This document shows, piece after piece, positions 13,730 to 16,350 of a stretch of 16,350 nt of DNA (positions within the stretch are counted from its first letter, which is position 1; each line of letters starts with the position of its first letter). This DNA is from Acidobacteriota bacterium (GTDB lineage Bacteria > Acidobacteriota > Vicinamibacteria > Vicinamibacterales > 2-12-FULL-66-21): contig JABFWM010000346.1 of the NCBI GenBank assembly GCA_013362195.1, positions 1 through 16,350 on the forward strand, read 5' to 3'. A program made the translations under genes and the position numbers. The notes under the pieces were generated by a model, which saw nothing but the letters and a program-made list of their open reading frames with translations, ran no database searches and was not told where the DNA came from.

Positions 13730-15784
13730 TTATTTCCATGCGAGCGCGCTGAGCGCTTCCCGCGCCTGGGGAACGAACGGCCCTCCGAGCTGCACGTATC
13801 TCTCGAACGCGGCGGTTGCGCGGCGGCGATCCTCGTCGCCGCCGATCCACTTCGTCATCTCGCGGACGTAGCGCTGTGACTTCGTCATGCGCATCTGCAG
13901 CGCGCGCCCGAGATTGAAGTAGGCGAGCGGATCGTCGGGCGCGATCTTCGTGGCGCGCTCGAACGATTCGATTGCGGCATCGAGCGCGCCGCGGCGGACC
14001 TGGATCACCCCGATCGCATTTGCGATCTCGGGGTCCGCGTGCCAGCGCTGCTCGGCGTCGCGCAGGACGCCAATGGCGGCGCCGTCCTCGTGCTGCAGCA
14101 GGTAGGCGTCGGCGAGGTTGAAGTAGACCGGCTCGAACGCTGGCGCCGCCGCGCGGACGCGCTCCCATGACTGGCCGGCCTCGCGATACCGCTGGAGCGC
14201 GAGCTGCGACAGGCCGAGGGCGTAGTGGACCCAGGGCGGCGCGCCGGGCGCCTTCGCCGCGTCGAGCAGCTCGCGGGACGAGGTGTCGACGTCGCCGCGC
14301 TGATACGCCGCCCAGCCGCGCTCGGCCGGGCTGGCCGGCGACCCCTCGTCGGCGCCGCGGAGCTGCTGGACGATGCGGCCGGCCTCGATTTTCGAGCGGA
14401 CCGCGTCGGCGGCGTTCGCGGAGGGACGCGGCACGACGGAGCCGCCGGCGGCGGCGCCCGGAACGGTGACAGTCACACTTTCCGCCGCCGGAACTGTGAC
14501 TGTCACACTTTCCGGGCGCGGCAGCAGCAGCTTCGCTGGCGCGACGGCGAGATAGCCCCGCCGCGCGCGGACGCGCAGATCCGGCCGGTCGACCGTCACC
14601 GAAATACGGCGATATTTGCCATCCATTGTGCCGTTCGCCGGACGGTACGCGAGGACGTAATAGGTCGCCGCGTCCCGCTGAATCGCCTCGAACGCCCGCG
14701 CCAGCTCGTTCTGGTTCCGGATCGCCAGACCGCCGGTATCGATCGCCAGGCTGTTCGTGTCATCCTCCTGCGCGTCGAACCGGGCGCCCGCGCCCGCCGG
14801 ATCGTCCGCGAGCTTCTGCTCAATCAGCCCTGACGTCATGCCCCTGTTCAACCCGCGCACATCGACGGTGTAGACGTGCGCGCCCGCGCGCGCCGCCTCG
14901 CCGGCGGCGACCCGCAGATCGCCATCCATCTCCTCCTGGACGAATCCCTCCGACAGGAACACCACCGTCTTCGTCCCCGGCATGCGCGCGAGCCCCTTCG
15001 ACAGCGCCCGAACGACACCGAGCGTCGCCTGTGCGGCGGCGCGGTACTCGGCGACCATGCGCTGCGCCTTCTCCTGGACCTGCGGCTCCGGCGACGCGCG
15101 CTTGCAGGCGTCCGGATCCTCGTTGCACGCGCGGGTGACGGCGGCCTGCAGCGCATCCCGATCGCCGCGGACGATGCCGAATGCCTCGATGGGATCGCGC
15201 AGGCGCGGCCACTCGCGCAGTTCGAGCTGACGCGATCGCACCTCACCGGGAAATCGCGCGTCCGCAGCGGACTTGCGCAGCTCCTCGCGATCCGAGGTCA
15301 GGCGATTGTTCACCATCCGGCCGTTGACGACGACGCCGCCGATGTCGCCGGACCGGAATTTCTCCGCGATGAAGCGGATCACCGCGTCGCGGGCGCGCGG
15401 CAGCGTCGACGCGGAGAGGTGCGGCGTGTCGAAGACGAAGAGCCATACCGCCGGCGGCGTGACGGGTGGTCCCGCTGCCGTCGTCGTGACGGCTGTCGGT
15501 GCGGTGGGTACTCCAGGTGCGGGCGCGCCGGAAATGAGCGTGGCGTTGACGATCTTCTGCGGCGTGCCGTCCTCAGCGAGCGTGAAATCGTCGCCGCTCA
15601 GGCCGGTGACGAAGCGTCCGTCCTTGTCGAACACGCGGACGTCGACTTCGACGAGGTCCGCCGCCGATCGAAACGTCGGCGGCGGCTCCTGCGCGCTGAT
15701 CGCCGCGACACACACGCCGGCGAGGACGACGCGAAGGCCTCGATGGCGAGTGCGGCTCCTTACTCCGTGAGCGGCAGGATGCAC
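13730..15784 (-). CDS. secreted VWFA-related domain protein with C-terminal TPR repeats
   Basis: About 684 residues from a GTG at 15784. A signal peptide (GLRVVLAGVCVAAISAQ) is followed by the FRSAADLVEVDVRVFDKDGR start typical of the VWFA-related proteins common in Acidobacteria (DGR at 55-57). The VWA fold spans about 110-400, but the MIDAS motif reads DTPHLS at 119-124 rather than DxSxS, so metal binding is doubtful. Residues 425-442 are two ESVTVTVP repeats split by two alanines, coming from the 24-bp element also found in fadN. TPR-like helices fill about 485-680. The likely role is protein-protein interaction in the periplasm. The start is uncertain: no ATG exists near the signal peptide; the GTG at 15784 overlaps the upstream gene by 25 nt, and another GTG lies at 15847. 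Co-oriented with the TolB-like gene. Confidence 0.85.
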   Translation of the reverse strand: MHPAAHGVRSRTRHRGLRVVLAGVCVAAISAQEPPPTFRSAADLVEVDVRVFDKDGRFVTGLSGDDFTLAEDGTPQKIVNATLISGAPAPGVPTAPTAVTTTAAGPPVTPPAVWLFVFDTPHLSASTLPRARDAVIRFIAEKFRSGDIGGVVVNGRMVNNRLTSDREELRKSAADARFPGEVRSRQLELREWPRLRDPIEAFGIVRGDRDALQAAVTRACNEDPDACKRASPEPQVQEKAQRMVAEYRAAAQATLGVVRALSKGLARMPGTKTVVFLSEGFVQEEMDGDLRVAAGEAARAGAHVYTVDVRGLNRGMTSGLIEQKLADDPAGAGARFDAQEDDTNSLAIDTGGLAIRNQNELARAFEAIQRDAATYYVLAYRPANGTMDGKYRRISVTVDRPDLRVRARRGYLAVAPAKLLLPRPESVTVTVPAAESVTVTVPGAAAGGSVVPRPSANAADAVRSKIEAGRIVQQLRGADEGSPASPAERGWAAYQRGDVDTSSRELLDAAKAPGAPPWVHYALGLSQLALQRYREAGQSWERVRAAAPAFEPVYFNLADAYLLQHEDGAAIGVLRDAEQRWHADPEIANAIGVIQVRRGALDAAIESFERATKIAPDDPLAYFNLGRALQMRMTKSQRYVREMTKWIGGDEDRRRATAAFERYVQLGGPFVPQAREALSALAWK
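14460..14513. repeat. two copies of the 24-bp palindromic word inside the VWA-TPR gene
   Basis: Bases 14460-14483 and 14490-14513 are 24-mers separated by GCCGCC. They differ from each other at 2 positions and from the fadN copies at 4 and 2 positions. Each keeps the ends GGAAC and TTTCC and the core GTGAC(A/T)GTCAC. On the minus strand both read ESVTVTVP in frame, and the two differences between them are synonymous. They lie in the linker between the VWA and TPR domains. Confidence 0.9.
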
Positions 15785-16350
15785 AGCTCGTACTTGTTCT
15801 TCCCCGTGCGCTGCAGGTAGGCGATTTTCGTCCCGTCGGGCGACCACGCCGGAAGCAGCACCGCCCGGGTGCCCTCGACTTCGCGCCTGTTCCCCTGCTG
15901 GTCCATCAGCGCGAGGCGGCCCTGCTCGTTGCCGTAGGCGATCATCGCGCCGCGCGGGGCCCAGCCGAACGTGTAGCCGGGCAGGAACTGCTGGTTGATG
16001 AACTCCCCGACCACCTCGTTCTTCAGGCGCAGCGTGATCACGCGCTGCTTCTGCAGCTGCTGCGCGCGCATCGTCGCGTCCTCGACGGAGGTGCCCTGGC
16101 CGGGATCCGCGGTACCGCCGCGCGCAAGGGAGCCGCCCATCGGCGCCGCGGTCGCGGCCATGGTCTTCTCTTCAGAGGTGATGTCGATCTCGACGTGGCC
16201 CGCGCCCGGCGCGGATTTGTGCGACTTCCACGCCCAGTACTCGGCGAGCCATGCGGGGGGCTCGTTCACCGACTCGGGCTTGCCGTCCGCAGCAGACATG
16301 AGGAAGTAGCGCGGCGACTTGACCATTCCATAGCGATCCCGCTCGGACAT
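15760..16350 (-). CDS. C-terminal part of a TolB-like beta-propeller (PD40/WD40-like) protein
   Basis: The visible 196 residues run from the window edge; a methionine at the edge is probably internal, since no signal peptide or ribosome-binding site can be judged and the preceding sequence is missing. Two PD40-type blades are visible: FGWAPRGAMIAYG (128-140) with RLALMD, and PAWSPDGTKIAYLQ (167-180) with YELCILPL, the WSPDGxxIA signature of TolB-like propellers. Between them and the edge lies a low-complexity Ala/Gly/Thr region. It overlaps the start of the VWA-TPR gene on the same strand, so the two are likely co-expressed. Such proteins are usually periplasmic binding or scaffold proteins; the function here is unknown. 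Confidence 0.8.
   Translation of the reverse strand: MSERDRYGMVKSPRYFLMSAADGKPESVNEPPAWLAEYWAWKSHKSAPGAGHVEIDITSEEKTMAATAAPMGGSLARGGTADPGQGTSVEDATMRAQQLQKQRVITLRLKNEVVGEFINQQFLPGYTFGWAPRGAMIAYGNEQGRLALMDQQGNRREVEGTRAVLLPAWSPDGTKIAYLQRTGKNKYELCILPLTE

Overview
The window is high-GC bacterial DNA, most consistent with Acidobacteriota and probably Vicinamibacteria. That placement is an inference from three things: a VWFA-related protein of the type abundant in Acidobacteria, an Oar-like TonB-dependent receptor with an N-terminal carboxypeptidase-regulatory domain, and a glycine-rich lipoprotein with a nidogen-like region. No rRNA, tRNA, CRISPR array, transposase or phage gene was seen.

Layout. 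(a) 1-506: the edge of an unidentified minus-strand gene, then about 400 bp of gene-free DNA with a decayed duplication and one arm of a 17-bp inverted repeat. (b) 507-6165, minus strand: a compact fatty-acid beta-oxidation operon, read from high to low coordinates as fadR (TetR family, Bacillus type), fadN (3-hydroxyacyl-CoA dehydrogenase/enoyl-CoA hydratase), two alpha/beta hydrolases and fadA (thiolase). Genes overlap or lie within 14 nt, and a perfect 22-bp FadR-type operator sits on the fadR start. (c) 6216-7969, minus strand: a two-gene NatA/NatB-like ABC exporter. (d) 8116-11523, plus strand: a CsoR-family metal/redox sensor, then a large outer-membrane TonB-dependent receptor ending in a clear intrinsic terminator. 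(e) 11725-13593, plus strand: a lipoprotein whose metalloprotease-like motif reads QEVGH instead of HExxH. (f) 13594-13729: a convergent junction filled with short CCTGAG-type repeats. (g) 13730-16350, minus strand: a secreted VWA-TPR protein and, upstream of it, the C-terminal end of a TolB-like beta-propeller protein.

The most unusual signal is a 24-bp, partly palindromic DNA word with core GTGACnGTCAC. It occurs twice in fadN and twice in the unrelated VWA-TPR gene, in the same orientation and reading frame, encoding E(T/S)VTVTVP exactly in the linker between two folded domains. Its codons are AT-ended, unlike the flanks, and the differences between the two VWA copies are synonymous. This looks like a small dispersed palindromic element tolerated or recruited as an interdomain linker.

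Functional picture: long-chain acyl-CoA would release FadR from its operator and turn on hydratase/dehydrogenase and thiolase, with two hydrolases of unknown substrate co-expressed. The right half is mainly cell-envelope and secreted proteins.
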